In this document: piece by piece, positions 42,061 to 54,275 of the stretch | Numbering within the stretch: position 1 is the first letter of the stretch | How the letters are laid out: each line of letters starts with the position of its first letter | The notes under the pieces: model-generated | Databases searched by the model: none | What the model saw: the letters and a program-made list of their open reading frames with translations, nothing else | Told to the model about the DNA's origin: nothing | Position numbers and translations under genes: made by a program | NCBI GenBank assembly: GCA_047967505.1 | Contig: CM106539.1 | Source: Dipteris shenzhenensis | Taxonomy: Eukaryota > Polypodiophyta > Polypodiopsida > Gleicheniales | DNA: 64,000 bases | Strand: one strand, 5' to 3'

Positions 42061-42362
42061 GTTATGCTCTCTTGGATGAGATATTGTTGATGCATACGCC
42101 CATGGACGGTGTTTATGCTTGAGCCATTTGGCACTTATTGGCATTTTGGATTGCCATTGCAGTTGGCATTTTCTTTTGGGCCAGATTTGCTCATATGGAT
42201 GCATAGTACATGCACATGAGTCAGTTGTATCTTTTGATGCTTTGAGCTTTGAGTTTTGGTGATATTTCACTCTATTGTGGCATACACATTTGGAAGCACC
42301 TGGTATTTGGTGTGATTCTCTCTTGCAAGCCCTAGCATTTGGGATTTTGCTTTATTTGCATC

Positions 42363-43135
42363 ATGGCATCCTCTTCCATGTCTGAAAAGGAGTTTTTCAG
42401 CATTAAAAAGTTAGATGGGACAAACTTTTCTTTGTGGAAAGAATAGATAAGGGACATGCTTATTCAAAAGAAGCAGATAAAACTCTTGTAAGCGATTGTA
42501 GCTAAGCCTGCAGATATGTCCATAGATGAATGGAATGAGTTGGATGCATTGGCAAAGTCTACCATTAGACTTCATCTTGGGGAGACAGTTTATTTCATAG
42601 AGTCACTGAAAAGACTACGGAAGCTTTATGGAAAGAGCTGTGTGCTACATATGAGAAAGAGACTACCTCAAACAAAGTCTATCTCATGAAGAGATTGTTT
42701 GAGCTGCACATGAAGGAGGGAGTATCCATAGCTTTGCACTTAAATGAATTTAATATCATTTTCAATCAGCTTCAAGCTCAAAAGCTGAATTTCGATGCAA
42801 AAATGAGGGCAATATTTCTCTCATGCTCATTACCATCCTCATGGGATACTTTCTGTACTGCTATCAGTAACTCTGCACCTGGTGGAGTATTGAAATTTGA
42901 TGATATGGTTGGTAGCTTGTTGGCCGAGGAGATTAGACAGAAGTCAATGGAAGGCAACAAGCAAGATGCAGCCTTAAATGTGCAAAGGGGCAGATCACAG
43001 TCCAGGGGAAAGTTTCAAGAAAGAGGAAAGTCCCGTAGTAAGTCCATGGCATGAAACATTGAGTGTCACTATTGTGGCAAGAAGGGCCACATGAAAAAGG
43101 ATTGCTACAAGCTTAAAAGGAGCAAAAGGATATAA
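42363..43135 (+). pseudogene. Copia gag in opposite orientation
   Basis: ATG at 42363, KKLDGTNFSLWKE*IRDMLI, DEWNELDALAKSTIRL, a frameshift near 42600, then LMKRLFELHMKEGVSIALHL, CSLPSSWDTFC and a zinc knuckle CHYCGKKGHMKKDC (about 43069-43110). Stops: TAG and TAA near the start and TGA before the knuckle. It is plus-strand although LTR, primer site and pol are minus-strand. Confidence 0.88.
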
Positions 43136-44231
43136 AGCTGTCCCTTAGCATAAAATAGCATCCATGTGCAAAGCGTCCATAAAAAATAGCATCCCACAAG
43201 GCAATCTGGGGCTATTAGCACATCCAATAAGGATTGTAATGCATCCAAATGGCCTATAAATCATCCATTGCAACCCAATGCACACCACGAATGAGCGCAC
43301 ATGGTTCGAACTGCAACCAGAGTGATCTACATAAGGTATGCTTAAGAAATCATGGTCCCACGGCAATGACCGCTACTGAAAGTAGAACCTAAGATGCCTC
43401 AAAACATGGGCACCATTGCATAATCGGACTCAACAAGACAATCTGCAAATATCTCTCTTCTCCTGGAACTCCAAAATCCTAACCGATGAGTGAGAAATGG
43501 GAGTCAACACTTATCCACTGCCATGTGGCATAAATCTAAGGTTTCAAAACCTTAGAATGAAAAATGCATAATAGAGAGACGAAATTGAATACACAGAGAT
43601 CTATAACTCTAAAAATACTCCATCGAATGGTGCAAGAACTGACAGGTAAGCGTTTTTAGGCATCAAGAACAAATGGGACAGACGGTTTTGGAAACCATGG
43701 TCCCAATCACTGGGTCAAACACACGGATTGAAAAAAGTTTTTGGAAACTGAACTATTTGTAAACTCCACCAGAGTGCGAATGATGAGCAACATAGAAGTT
43801 TTAGGACCTCCTGAGTCCATCGAAACTGATAGATCTGCAAATGGTTGCTCCAAGCTTGAGTTCCAACACTTGGGCAAAAAAACGTTGAGACTAACACAGT
43901 GAGTCAGAAATCCAACGAAATGATCCCAAATTCAAGAATGAAGGTGTTTCCAAGCTCTTGAAGTGAAATGGACACCAAAAGCAGGCAATGATTGCCTCTA
44001 CAAGTCAATACGGAGTCTCTGTCGTTGAACAAAACAGGAAAAAGCTAAAAAAATGACTTTTTCTTTGAACACACTTAACAGGCTCTCAAAACCACTTCGC
44101 AAAACCAAAGTGACTTTTCCAAAGGTTCCTTCAAGGTCTCTGCGCACTCGGATGCAAGTAAAGTCACCCACAAAGCTTCCCTCAGAGCTGCTGAGCTTCT
44201 AGGCATTCACACACGCTCAGCTAGATCACCC
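43136..44231. other. Copia-2 leader or spacer
   Basis: No coding motif. Lies between gag and the primer site. Confidence 0.5.
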
Positions 44232-44245
44232 GAGCTCTAATACCA
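44232..44245 (-). other. Copia-2 primer-binding site
   Basis: GAGCTCTAATACCA is the complement of TGGTATTAGAGCTC, close to the tRNA-Met site, two bases from the LTR as in Copia-1. Confidence 0.85.
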
Positions 44246-44247
44246 GT

Positions 44248-44416
44248 TGAGAGTGCTCTGAACGGAAGTAGAACAGAAGAGGGAGAGAGAGAAACAGAGA
44301 GCCACACAAGTTTTTTGGTAGGTGCAAAACACCCTAATCTTCGTTTTCATTCATTTATATATGTGTTTGAGTATTGTACATAACCGAGGTAAAGGCACAG
44401 TGACCTTTAACCCCCA
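44248..44416 (-). repeat. Copia-2 5' LTR
   Basis: TGAGAGTGCTCTGAACGG to AACCCCCA, matching 40706-40873 with scattered substitutions. Confidence 0.9.
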
Positions 44417-44639
44417 CTTCCTTGACTCTACCATCTCTATTAATCCAAGTTTCCGGGAATAAAGCTAAACATTGTCCTTTTTTCTCCATGCCTTCTTTAA
44501 GGAACAAGCTCCAAGAATTATGAACACCTTTTCAATCGGGCTTCCATTGATAGGCAATTTTGATTAAGATATAAAAAGTATTCCTCCTTCATGTTCACTT
44601 CTTTTTCCATCTTGGTAAAGTTGACAAGAGAACTCATAT

Positions 44640-44870
44640 CCAACATCTAAAGTTGGATGGAACTATGTCTCACAATTTGAAGGTTGGAGGAAAGATAGAT
44701 GAGACTATGTCTCACAATTTCAAGATGAGAGGGGCTCTATGGAGAGCCAAGGAAATCCATTAGGGAGGGGCTATATGCCATGCTATAGAGATCCATATGG
44801 GGAGGGCCTGGATTGTCAGCTAGAGGGATCCATTGGAGAGGGACTAGATGGCAAATTTTGGAACTTGTTG
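44640..44870 (+). repeat. Short degenerate repeats
   Basis: ACTATGTCTCACAATTT occurs at about 44665 and 44704, and 'gatccat(a/t)ggggaggg(c/a)ct'-like words recur at about 44757, 44788 and 44826. Confidence 0.6.
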
Positions 44871-45489
44871 TGTCCAGAGCAATCCATTGTGATAGGGAGT
44901 AAGATGGCTGAGTGCAAGGATGGAGTCAATTAAACAATTTAAGGACGATGACATTATTGCTATTTACATTATAAGAAAAAGACTTAAGCATTGGATTTGT
45001 TATTATTCTCAATATCATACTAGTATCTCACTAGTATGGGATGGTATGGATATTGGGGAATATGACAAATGCAATGCTTAGGCTTATACATCAACTAGTA
45101 ATTTCTATTGGTATAGGATAAGAATGTTATTATCTCTTGTTTGATAAGAGTTTAAGGTCGTATAAATATGCTTTTTGATCATCTCGATGAGGACATATAA
45201 ACCTAAATGCCATTATTGATCATTTTCCAAATCACAATGCGATGAGAAAATGTTTATGACAAATCATTTGCTCAAGTTTCAGGATCATGCGAGATGATGC
45301 TCAGTGGATGTGTGAGCGATTCTTTCAAGCTTCTCCAAATTCCCTCAATTCCTATAATGAAGCATGCACTAAAGTCAGTTGTAATCCAAGCAAGAGGGAT
45401 GTTATGAACATTATATTTCTGATATTTCTTGCTATGGACATTATTTTATTTTGGTCAAGTGTGATTATGACAAAGTATTTCATAGAAGT

Positions 45490-47225
45490 GCACCGGATGT
45501 GGTGGGGGTCCTACTGGAACTAGTTGGGTGGTTTCGTTGGCGACGTCTAACTAGCTTGTGATTTTCCATGCTAGATGGTCAGTATTCTGGGTGGTTCCAT
45601 GTTAATACTCATATCGCTAGTGTTATTGGTGTTATGTTTGATTATTGTACTTTGAGCGCAATTCTATTGGGATTGATTGATTTGGTGATTAACAACTACG
45701 ACAATTGGCGGCTTGAGAATAGGTGATGGAACTAGTGCCAAGGATTGGAATTAGTGTGAGGGTACCGATTGAGTTGTCACATAGAACATAGCATATGGCT
45801 ATGGGCCAATTTTGTATTTGATCGATATTGTAAAACTTGAGCAACATATGTAACAGAAGGCATATACTAATTTTGAATATAGCAAGCCCAAAGTGGCTTT
45901 GTAAAATTAATCCCTTATTTTGGGAAAAATGATACTTTTGGATGTACTACTATTGGCTCTTTGCCTTGGGAATATGCAATTATAAATGCTCTAAATGGGA
46001 AGCAAGAGCCACCATCTAGAGGGGGCAGATTGGACCCCATGCGAAGTCGCTTTCCTTTCTAGAGGGGGTAGATTAGACCCCACGTAGATTTGTAGATTGA
46101 ACCTCGTGTTAATACTGATGTCACTAGTTTTATTTATGGTGTTTTAATATTATACTTGAGCATAATTATATTGGTATTGGTTGATTTGGTGACTTGTTCA
46201 ATTGATTATTAACAATTGGCATCTTGAGTACAGGTGATGTAACTAGTACCAAGGATTTGAATTAGTGTGAGGATACTAATTGAGGTGTCGTACGGTACAT
46301 AGCATATGGCAATGGGCTAATTTTATATTTGATTGATATTGTAAAACTTGAGAAATATATGTAACAAAAGGCATGAACTATTTTCTAATAAATAAAACCC
46401 AAAGTGGCTTTGTAGAAATAATGCGATGTGATACATTTTGGACAAAGTGAGCTCTAAGTGGCTTTGTCAAAATAATCCCATATTTTGGGAAAAAGATGTT
46501 TTTGGATGTGTTATTTTTGGCTCTTTGCCTTGGAATATGCAATTATAAATACTCTAGATGGGAAGCAAGAGCCACCATCTAGAGGGGGAGATTGGACCCC
46601 ATACGGAGTCGCTTTCTTTTCTACTTTGTGTGGCTTAGTTGGGGACGCCTAAATAGCCTATGATTTGCTGTGCTAGGTGGTTCATATTGTGGGTGATTCC
46701 ATGTTAATGCTTATGTCATGAGTGTTATTAGTGTTATGTTTGATTATTGTACTTTGTGTGCAATTAATTGGGCTTGATTGATTCGGTGGTTTGTTCAATT
46801 GATTGTTAACAAAACTAATGTAATTGGCAGCTTGAGTACAAGTGATGGAACTAGTACCAAGGATTTGAATTAGTCTGAGGGTAGCAATTGAGGTATCACA
46901 CGGTACATAGCATATGGCCACAACCACTTTTGTATTTGATTGATATTGTAAAACTTGAGCAATATATGTAATAGAAGGCATAAATTATTTTTGAATAAAG
47001 CAAGCCCAAGTGGCTTTGTAGAAAGAATGGGACATGATCCATTTTTTATAAAGTGAGCCCAAAGAGGCATTGTAAAAGGAATTCAATGTAATCCCTTACT
47101 TTCGGGAAAGGAGGGATAATTTGGGCTCCTTAAACTTCAATGAAATATTATAAATACTCTAGATGAGGAAGCGTGAGCCACTCATTTGGGGGAGAGGGGG
47201 GGATTGTACCCAATTGGTTGTCGCT
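45490..47225 (+). repeat. Three tandem copies of a 500-610 bp repeat
   Basis: The landmark GTGATGGAACTAGTACCAAGG occurs at 45722, 46232 and 46841 (with substitutions). Each copy also has 'gatattgtaaaacttgag', 'agtggctttgta' and a TATA-like ATTATAAAT(A/G)CTCTA followed by 'agccac(c/t)atcta'. No coding potential. Confidence 0.88.
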
Positions 47226-47429
47226 GTTTGCAAGTGTGCCTTGGTTAATTTCATTTCTCTTAAGTGGTGTTTTATGAGCATTAGAAATTCTCTTTTTGGT
47301 TTTAGTGGTATGAGCTTGCATGCACCACCAAGCTTACATGCAGTTAAGTAGTCAATTGCCACCAAGCTTGCATGGAAAGTAAGTTGTTAATTTACAACTT
47401 CAACCTTGAAACTATTTCAAGTAGAGTAA

Positions 47430-47870
47430 GTAGCATGAGCAGTTAATTATCAACTAGTCATCATCTCACTGATAATTAATTTGGCAGTCTCACCATTGGG
47501 AAGAAGCCACCTATTTGGCATGCATTGGAAGCAAGTATACAACTCCAATTTTGATTGATGGTCCAAGTGCAAGTGTGCAAGGGTGGTGTCAATATTAAGA
47601 ATGTAATGATTATTTGAACTACAGCCATGATGACAAACATTGGGCTTGCATGCACCATCAGGATTGCATGCAGAGTACATAGAGTGAGCAGCCAATTACT
47701 AGTCCTTGAGACTTAATTTGGTAGCCAAATCATTGGGAATGAATCTACCTATCTAGAATGCATTAGACACAATCATACAACTTGAATTAAGTGTGTGCAA
47801 GGGTGGAGTCCATTTAAGAATGTAATGATGATTCAAACCGCAACCATGATGATAACTCAACATGCTAAAT
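47430..47870 (+). repeat. Two tandem copies of a roughly 220-bp repeat
   Basis: GTGTGCAAGGGTGG(T/A)GTC with following 'aagaatgtaatgat' occurs at 47572 and 47792. 'gcaccatcaggattgcatgc'-like words also lie at 47327 and 47649. Confidence 0.8.
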
Positions 47871-48073
47871 TAGCACCTGGGGGCCCTGAGATAGCATCTT
47901 AGAGAACTGAGATAGATTTTCTTCTAGAGTGTTTTTAAATATTACAAGATTCATTCTAATCACTTAGACATGGATCAAAACTGGAAGAACTTGCTCGTGG
48001 CATCATCACATTGAGATAGCCTCTAGGGCACTAAGATAGCATCTCAAGGCAACAAGATAGCATTATAGCCAGT

Positions 48074-49330
48074 GTCTTTGTGACTGCAAGGAAACAACTG
48101 AATTTCAATCCCCTCCCACCACATCCAAAGAAGAAGAAGCCTATCAAAGTTCAAGCTCCAATAGCAACTCAGCAAAAAATGCAGAACCCATTGGTCAAAG
48201 ATGCAAAGTTTACTAGCAAGAAAGGTCAAGACCCTAACAGCCATGTTGGGCAATTTGAGACAAGGTGGGCAGCTAGTGGATTTGGACAACTGCCAGATGA
48301 TACCAAGAAGGAGAAATTTGCAGCAACATTTAACGGTAAAGCAATGAATTGGTTTATGCAGTATGGTATTGCACATTTTGCCAGTTATGATGAATTAAAG
48401 ATTGCTTTCTTAAGTCATTTTAGGAAAGAAAAAACACTAGAGGACATCTTGAAAAATTGAGAACAATGAAATAAAAAGAGCTCATGGTTGAGGACTATTC
48501 ACAGATGTTTAAAAACCTCAACAAAAGGTGCAAACCAGAGACCCACCCAAGAGCAACTAGGAGACTATTTTTGCAAAGGATTAAACAAGGAAGTGAGAAC
48601 TGCAGTAGCTAGTAGGGACCATCTTGGAGGAGAAAATGATTTTAACAATATGGTGGAAGCTGCCTAGAGGGCAAAGAGAAGACTTGGTATAGCATCAAGA
48701 TCCAAGAAGACAAAAAAGAAAAGACATTCAGATTCAAAAATAGACTCAGAGACAGACATAGATAGTGAAGCAAAAGAAGATACTAAAGGTGAGGAGGACG
48801 ACTCATCAGAAAATGATGAGGATGATGAGGAACACTCCAACAAAAAGAAGAAAGAGAAAAAACAAAAGGTGAAAGAAAAATCCACAACAAAAAAGACAGC
48901 AGACAAAATCTCCAAGTTAGAGAAGATGATTAAAGACTAGCTGCAAAGCTGAAAGCCACCCCCACAACCACAAAAGGTTCCATGTGAATTCTACAAAAAG
49001 GACAATCATGACAAAGAGAGATGCTGGCACAGCCCCAATTACAGAGGGAGAGTACCACCTTGCATTCAACAACAACAATAGAATCAAGCACCAACAATAC
49101 CTACTAATCAAATAGCAGTGGCAAGGCCAACACAACAAAGGTATCAAAATGCAGCCCCAAGAAGGCCCAATCAGAACAACCATGGGGGAACCAGCAACAT
49201 AGGCAAATGCAAGACCAAGCTTGCACCTATTGTGGTATTGATGGCCATAGGCAAGGTCCACCATTTGAGCTTTGGTGCAAGCACAAGGAGGAAAGAGGTA
49301 TACCCATTGTTTAATACGACGGAAGGACCA
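48074..49330 (+). pseudogene. Gypsy-like gag, copy A
   Basis: Open piece 48080-48460 has VGQFETRWAASGFGQLPDD, AATFNGKAMNWFMQYGI and FLSHFRKEKTLEDIL. It continues through several stops (LMVEDYSQMFKNLNKRC) to an acidic/Lys-rich linker and a knuckle-like CEFYKKDNHDKERCW in which the second Cys is Tyr. A second Cys/His block follows near 49210-49300. Same family as the gag at 55.5-57.8 kb. No pol follows. Confidence 0.75.
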
Positions 49331-50255
49331 ATCAAAATCACCATCAACAGCCTCCTCCAAGAGTACATATGGTCTATCCAGAACCCATCAATCAGGAGTA
49401 CAACCACAACAATCAATGCAATCAAAGAAATATTTAGGCTTTGGCAGTTATGAGGTCCAAGAATACAAAGCCATTACCAGGGCTAGGAGATGCTCATAGA
49501 GAACAAAGCCACTCTTGTCTCACAGCAACCGACACCGCCCAATGACAAGGCAGCACATCGAGATCCCCACGGCCCAGCGTCTCTCCATCTCGCCATTGTC
49601 GGGTAGACTCCTAAGCTTCACACTCAGCATTAGCTCCAAAGGCACAACTCTGACAATGAACACCAGCTGGTATAGCCTCTCCGTGGCTCCTATGCTCCAA
49701 TGGGCCAACAACTTGCATACAAACAACTCAAAGTAGCACCCATCTACGTCAAGCAACCCGCAATTCCATCTCATCATCCAGCTTCAAGCTCACGACCCAC
49801 AAGCCATCCGTCATCAAGCATACACAGTCAGCAACAAGTTGTTGTTGCCTCCTTAGAGCCATCGCTGACCTACTGTGCAACCAAGGCTTTAGCCTTAGGC
49901 CACGTGAAAATGCCACGTAGCAAATAGATATAGTTAAGATAAGGTTATCTAGCCTTGGGTTAACTCAGTTGAGTTAAAAGATTGCCACTTGGCATAGGCC
50001 CACCTTAGCACAGTAACCCCTTGCCAAGCACAGTTTGCAAGCAACATGTGAATCCATATGCCACATCATCAAAGGCCCCTTTTTTAATCAAAACTTAGAC
50101 AAGCCATAAGTTCCAATCCAAGAGGAATTTGCACATGCTCCAACAAGGAAAAATAATCGGTTTTTTGAGCTCTACGCGCCTGTCAACTTAGATTTTATGT
50201 ATGCAATTCGACACTACCAAATTTGAAAGTATCTTCAACTAGTAAGACCTTTGCA
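49331..50255. other. No recognised gene
   Basis: Short frames (49515-49736, 49700-49927) show Ser/Gln/His-rich composition without a domain. Possibly the remainder of the Gypsy-like element. Confidence 0.35.
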
Positions 50256-51002
50256 ATGGCAATACGCAACCCAACTGTTGAGAAGTTCACTGGGGAAGGA
50301 TTCCACACGTGGTCTACACAAATGAGATATCTCCTGATACATCAAAAGCTTTGGAAGACTGTAAAAGAAGAAATACCCACTGCATAAAATGATGCGTGGA
50401 AGGAAAAAGACGAAGCAGCACTATCACTCATTGGTTTACACATGGGTCCAAACATAATTCATCATATAGACTCCAAGGATCATGCCAAGGATGCATGGGA
50501 TGAGTTGAACACAGTGTTTGGTGCAAAAGCCAAAAACCAAGAAATCCATCTTAAGATTGAATTATATGGTATGCACATGGGCTTCAATGAATCCATGGCA
50601 TAATTTGTCAAAAAAATAAAAAGCATTATGACCCAACTAGAAGGCATAAATGCAAAAGTAGGGGAGAAATATGCACTTGCAATTCTCCTTAAAAGCATGC
50701 TTGCGGAGTACAGTGCACTGACAACCACTTTGAAGAATTTGCCAGATCCAAAGTTTGAGGAATGTGTATCCTCTCTTCTTGAAAAAGAAAGAGAGTTGAA
50801 GGCATCGACATGGACATCAACATCTACATGCAATAGCTATAATGAAGAGCAAGCACTATTCAGTAAAACATCAACGAAGTGCTACCATTGCGGAAGGATG
50901 GGTCACTATCAAAGTGACTGCAGATTGAAGAACAAACCAAAGTGTCACCATTGCAAGAAGCTGGGACACAAGGAAGAAGATTGCAGATTGAAGAACCAGT
51001 AG
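50256..51002 (+). pseudogene. Copia gag with two zinc knuckles
   Basis: Starts at ATG 50256 (NPTVEKFTGEGFHTWSTQM). One continuous frame of 248 codons is broken only by TAA at 50385 and 50601. Gag core IKLYGMHMG-like and ILLKSMLAEYSALTTTL, then CYHCGRMGHYQSDC and CHHCKKLGHKEEDC, two consecutive C-x2-C-x4-H-x4-C knuckles. A purine tract and LTR-like sequence follow within 150 bp, so protease-to-RNase H has been deleted. Confidence 0.85.
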
Positions 51003-51099
51003 GTCAACTACGTGGAATCGTCATCAAGCCATGAGCCAAATGGTGACATCAATGGAATGTATTGAGAAACAAAAACCCTTGCCAACCTTGACTATATAT

Positions 51100-51277
51100 T
51101 TTGTAAATCAAGCCTGACCACCTGAGAGTAGCTATGAAAGCACCAAGGGGAGGTATTGACATGTAAACCACACTTTACCACCTTAAGTAGCAATGCAAGC
51201 ACTAAGGGGAGGTGATGGAATGTAACTCACATCTGATCACCTTGCAGTAGCCAAAGGATTATGGCACCGAGGGGAGG
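51100..51277 (+). repeat. Tripled polypurine-tract unit
   Basis: AAGGGGAGG at 51145 and 51204 and GAGGGGAGG at 51269 sit in three diverged 60-65 bp units ('..accacctt..agtagc..gcac..AGGGGAGGT'). Confidence 0.8.
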
Positions 51278-51600
51278 TGTTGAGAGGTATGGTGCCATGA
51301 GCACATAGATTAAAGGGCAAAGGTATGTGATAAGGAATGTATTAAAGTAGCCACCCTAAGATGTGGACTACATGATGTGGAGATGTGGATCAAGGATATT
51401 CACAAGGAGAGATGTGGATCAAAGGATCCCACATGGTTTGACTATTCTAAAGGCTCTCTCTATATAAGAAGCCTATCATGTATTGTTGATTACACACATA
51501 TTGCAATACATTGAGTGTTTGCTACCCTATGTCTCTCTCGTGGTGCTTTAATCCTCCTTGATACCTCACTTTCACATACCTCAATTAATATTGTTGGTTC
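51278..51600 (+). repeat. Candidate LTR after the Copia gag
   Basis: Begins TGTTGAGAGG directly after the third purine tract, with a TATA box CTATATAAG at 51460-51468. The right end is not defined and no matching upstream LTR is seen. Confidence 0.5.
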
Positions 51601-52649
51601 TTTAATGATGAATGTTTCCATGGACAATCACCTTGTGTCTTGCAAGGTTTTTGTAACTCCTAAAGATACCTTAACAACAGCAACAGCAGTGCTTGTATCC
51701 AAGCCTCCAGTTGCCAAATTCATTGGCATGAAAGGACAACCACCTTGAAGACTAAGGGTAGCAATTATAGAGTATGCAAATGGACCAACATTCAAGCAAA
51801 GGCATCAACATCTACGTCCACTTCTCACCAACCTCTACAAGAACCTCACTAACAAAGAAGACAAAGAAGAAGAGAAACCAAACAAATGTGGGTCCAAAGG
51901 GACCTACTAGAGGCCCAAGGATAAAGTTGAAGGTGAATATTAGGATTCCAAAGAAACATCAACATTGCAAGCCACCCCATCATGCAAATAACAAACCTTG
52001 ACATAAAAAACCGGCGCCATCCAACAAGGAAGGTATGTTACCATTGGGTTAACACAACACTACGTGAGGCCCAGAGATAGTCTTGGAAAAAGTTATATTT
52101 GGGTACCTAAGGTACTATGTGTAGGAAGTCATCTTCAAGCAACAATGATGATGTGTTCAACAAAGTGCAAAAAAAAGAAGGGATGACAAAGCCTCTATAA
52201 TCATAAACATTAATAAGTGAGAGGCAGACATCAATTCCACACCTACCCTTTATGAAAACTCAATGCAAAGATTGGTGAGACCAAAACCACGAGAACATAC
52301 CTTGACAAAGGTAGAACCAAAAGAACCTACTCACAAGGGCAAGGGAAAAGCAACAGTATAGAAACATCATGCAAAGGACATCATCTAGCTCCTATTGTGA
52401 CTAGGGACACAAGAACCTCTCTAAAAAATAGGCGATAATACAACAACCTACTCAACCACAACTCTATCGAAATGCAATCAACTTTATTGCATCATCTTCA
52501 AGGCAAACAACCATTACACAAGAACCTTCCATGACAAAAATAGAATCTAGTTTGGGAGCTACACAAGAACCTTCCTAGTGAGAAATTTTACATCATCTTC
52601 ATGGAAGCTACACAAGAACCTGTCATACCAATTATGCCAATCACAATTA
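51601..52649. other. No recognised gene
   Basis: Contains short repeats of CTACACAAGAACCTT-like words (about 52510-52625). No domain in the small frames. Confidence 0.4.
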
Positions 52650-54275
52650 AACACCATCATTCATTAACTAACTCCAAATCTTCCTATCCTTTTTATTTTT
52701 CCTTATTCTTTTTCGTTTCATTGATTAACACTAGTACCCACTTAACCATTTGAGCCTCCCAATGTAATATCGATTATAACTTAAAGGCCTTTCCAGAACC
52801 TCTTCAACCATAGTCCTCATTTTAGGAGTTTGTATGGTGTATTATTCGACTCCTATGGATTTTATGACTCAAACAAATATGACTCGAGATCATTCCACAA
52901 CTTTTCTATAATCATGAACATGTGTGTAGTCTCAGTCGATGACTCACATGCCATGGGGATCTTGCAGTGGAAATGCCGATGGAGTACTCTTCCAAGCTAC
53001 TTTGGCTTGAGAGCAAGGCATGCAAATGCCATCCACTAGTGTCACTCTAGCGTCTCCAACTTGTTGCAATTGTGAATCCATAAGGAGAAGAAGAGTGAGG
53101 GAAGAGGGAAGTGGAGAAGGGAGAGGAGGAGAAGAAGAAGGGAAGGGGAGAAGAGAGAATGACATTCACAAAAGGCACTATGAGGGAACAAGAGACAACT
53201 CCAAAGAAGAGGAGGAGAGCTTGTATTCCAATATGTGGAACCAATAAGTGAAGACCAAAGTCAACCATTTGGCCTTTTATACATGCCACCTTTTAAAGGG
53301 AGGGCCAACCCTACTCCCTTTATACCACACTCTCTCCTCATTCTTTTACAACCATCTTGGCCTATTTGGCTCCAATGCACAATCCTAGCTCTATAGACTT
53401 GCCCCATTATCCCATCAAATGACATTGCCACCAACTAATGTAGTTAATATGCCCCCCCTTCCATTCTCGATCCAATCCCTTGGATCGTGCACTGGTCGTT
53501 ATTGTTGGAGGGTGACTGCTAAAGATCATTCTTTGTGTGCATTTGTGTGAAATGTTTCCATTCGCAGTGCTTCAAGGTCTTCACTAGATCCTTTGTTGTG
53601 GATTGCACTATAATTGGCATGGCAAGGCATGAGTGATTGCAATGGCTAGACGTTTGGTGGGGGATTGGAGCTAAGTACTTGTAACCTTTCAAAGAAAGAG
53701 GAAGAAAGAGAAAAATCTAAGGTTTTAGTACAAAGGTGTTAGTAGGTGTTGATGCAAGATTCAAGTGGTGTTAGTGTTAGCAAAGTAAGTACAGTGTATT
53801 CACATGCTCCTCCTTAAGTCCCATATTTGCTTTGAGTGGAACTTTTATCAGATTCTCATCAGACTATGTCTTTGACATGCCATGTTTGAACATCTAGAGT
53901 TGTGCATGAAATTTTTTCTTACTTCTCTTCATAAAACTTCCATCAAAATCCATTTGATGGAATTTAGGACTTTGCTTGGTAGTTTCTTTGAGGCCAATAA
54001 TGTTGCGGCGGTGATCTAGAGATTTATTTGTTTGAGGCATGAAATTGAGAGGAGTTTGATAATACACCGTACCAACTCCTAAAGTGAGGACTATGGCTAA
54101 AGAGGTTTATAGCATTTGGGTTCTAGGAAGTCCTCTAAATTAAAATTAATATGACATTGGGAGGGTCAAATGGCTAATTGGTGCTAGTGTTATGCATAAA
54201 AAAGAAGACGAATAAGCAGAAATAAAAAGAGGGGGAGAGTTGGAGTTAAGTAATGAAGGTGGGGTTAGTAAATGA
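52650..54275. repeat. Long imperfect inverted repeat
   Basis: The arm 52650-52915 is the reverse complement, with scattered changes, of 53990-54275. For example CCATAGTCCTCA(T/C)TTTAGGAGTT and 'gtgtattat' occur in both. The 1.07-kb centre holds a GA-rich stretch (53080-53160) and no recognised gene. Confidence 0.75.

Larger units (their letters stand above)
40706..44416 (-). mobile_element. Copia LTR retrotransposon, rearranged
   Basis: Two LTRs of about 169 bp in the same orientation, with a minus-strand primer site inside the right one. Minus-strand integrase C-terminus and RT/RNase H fragments lie on the left. A gag in the middle is on the plus strand. Left flank TCCTT (40701-40705) reappears at 44419-44423, two bases off the LTR end, so the target duplication is not clean. 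Confidence 0.85.
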
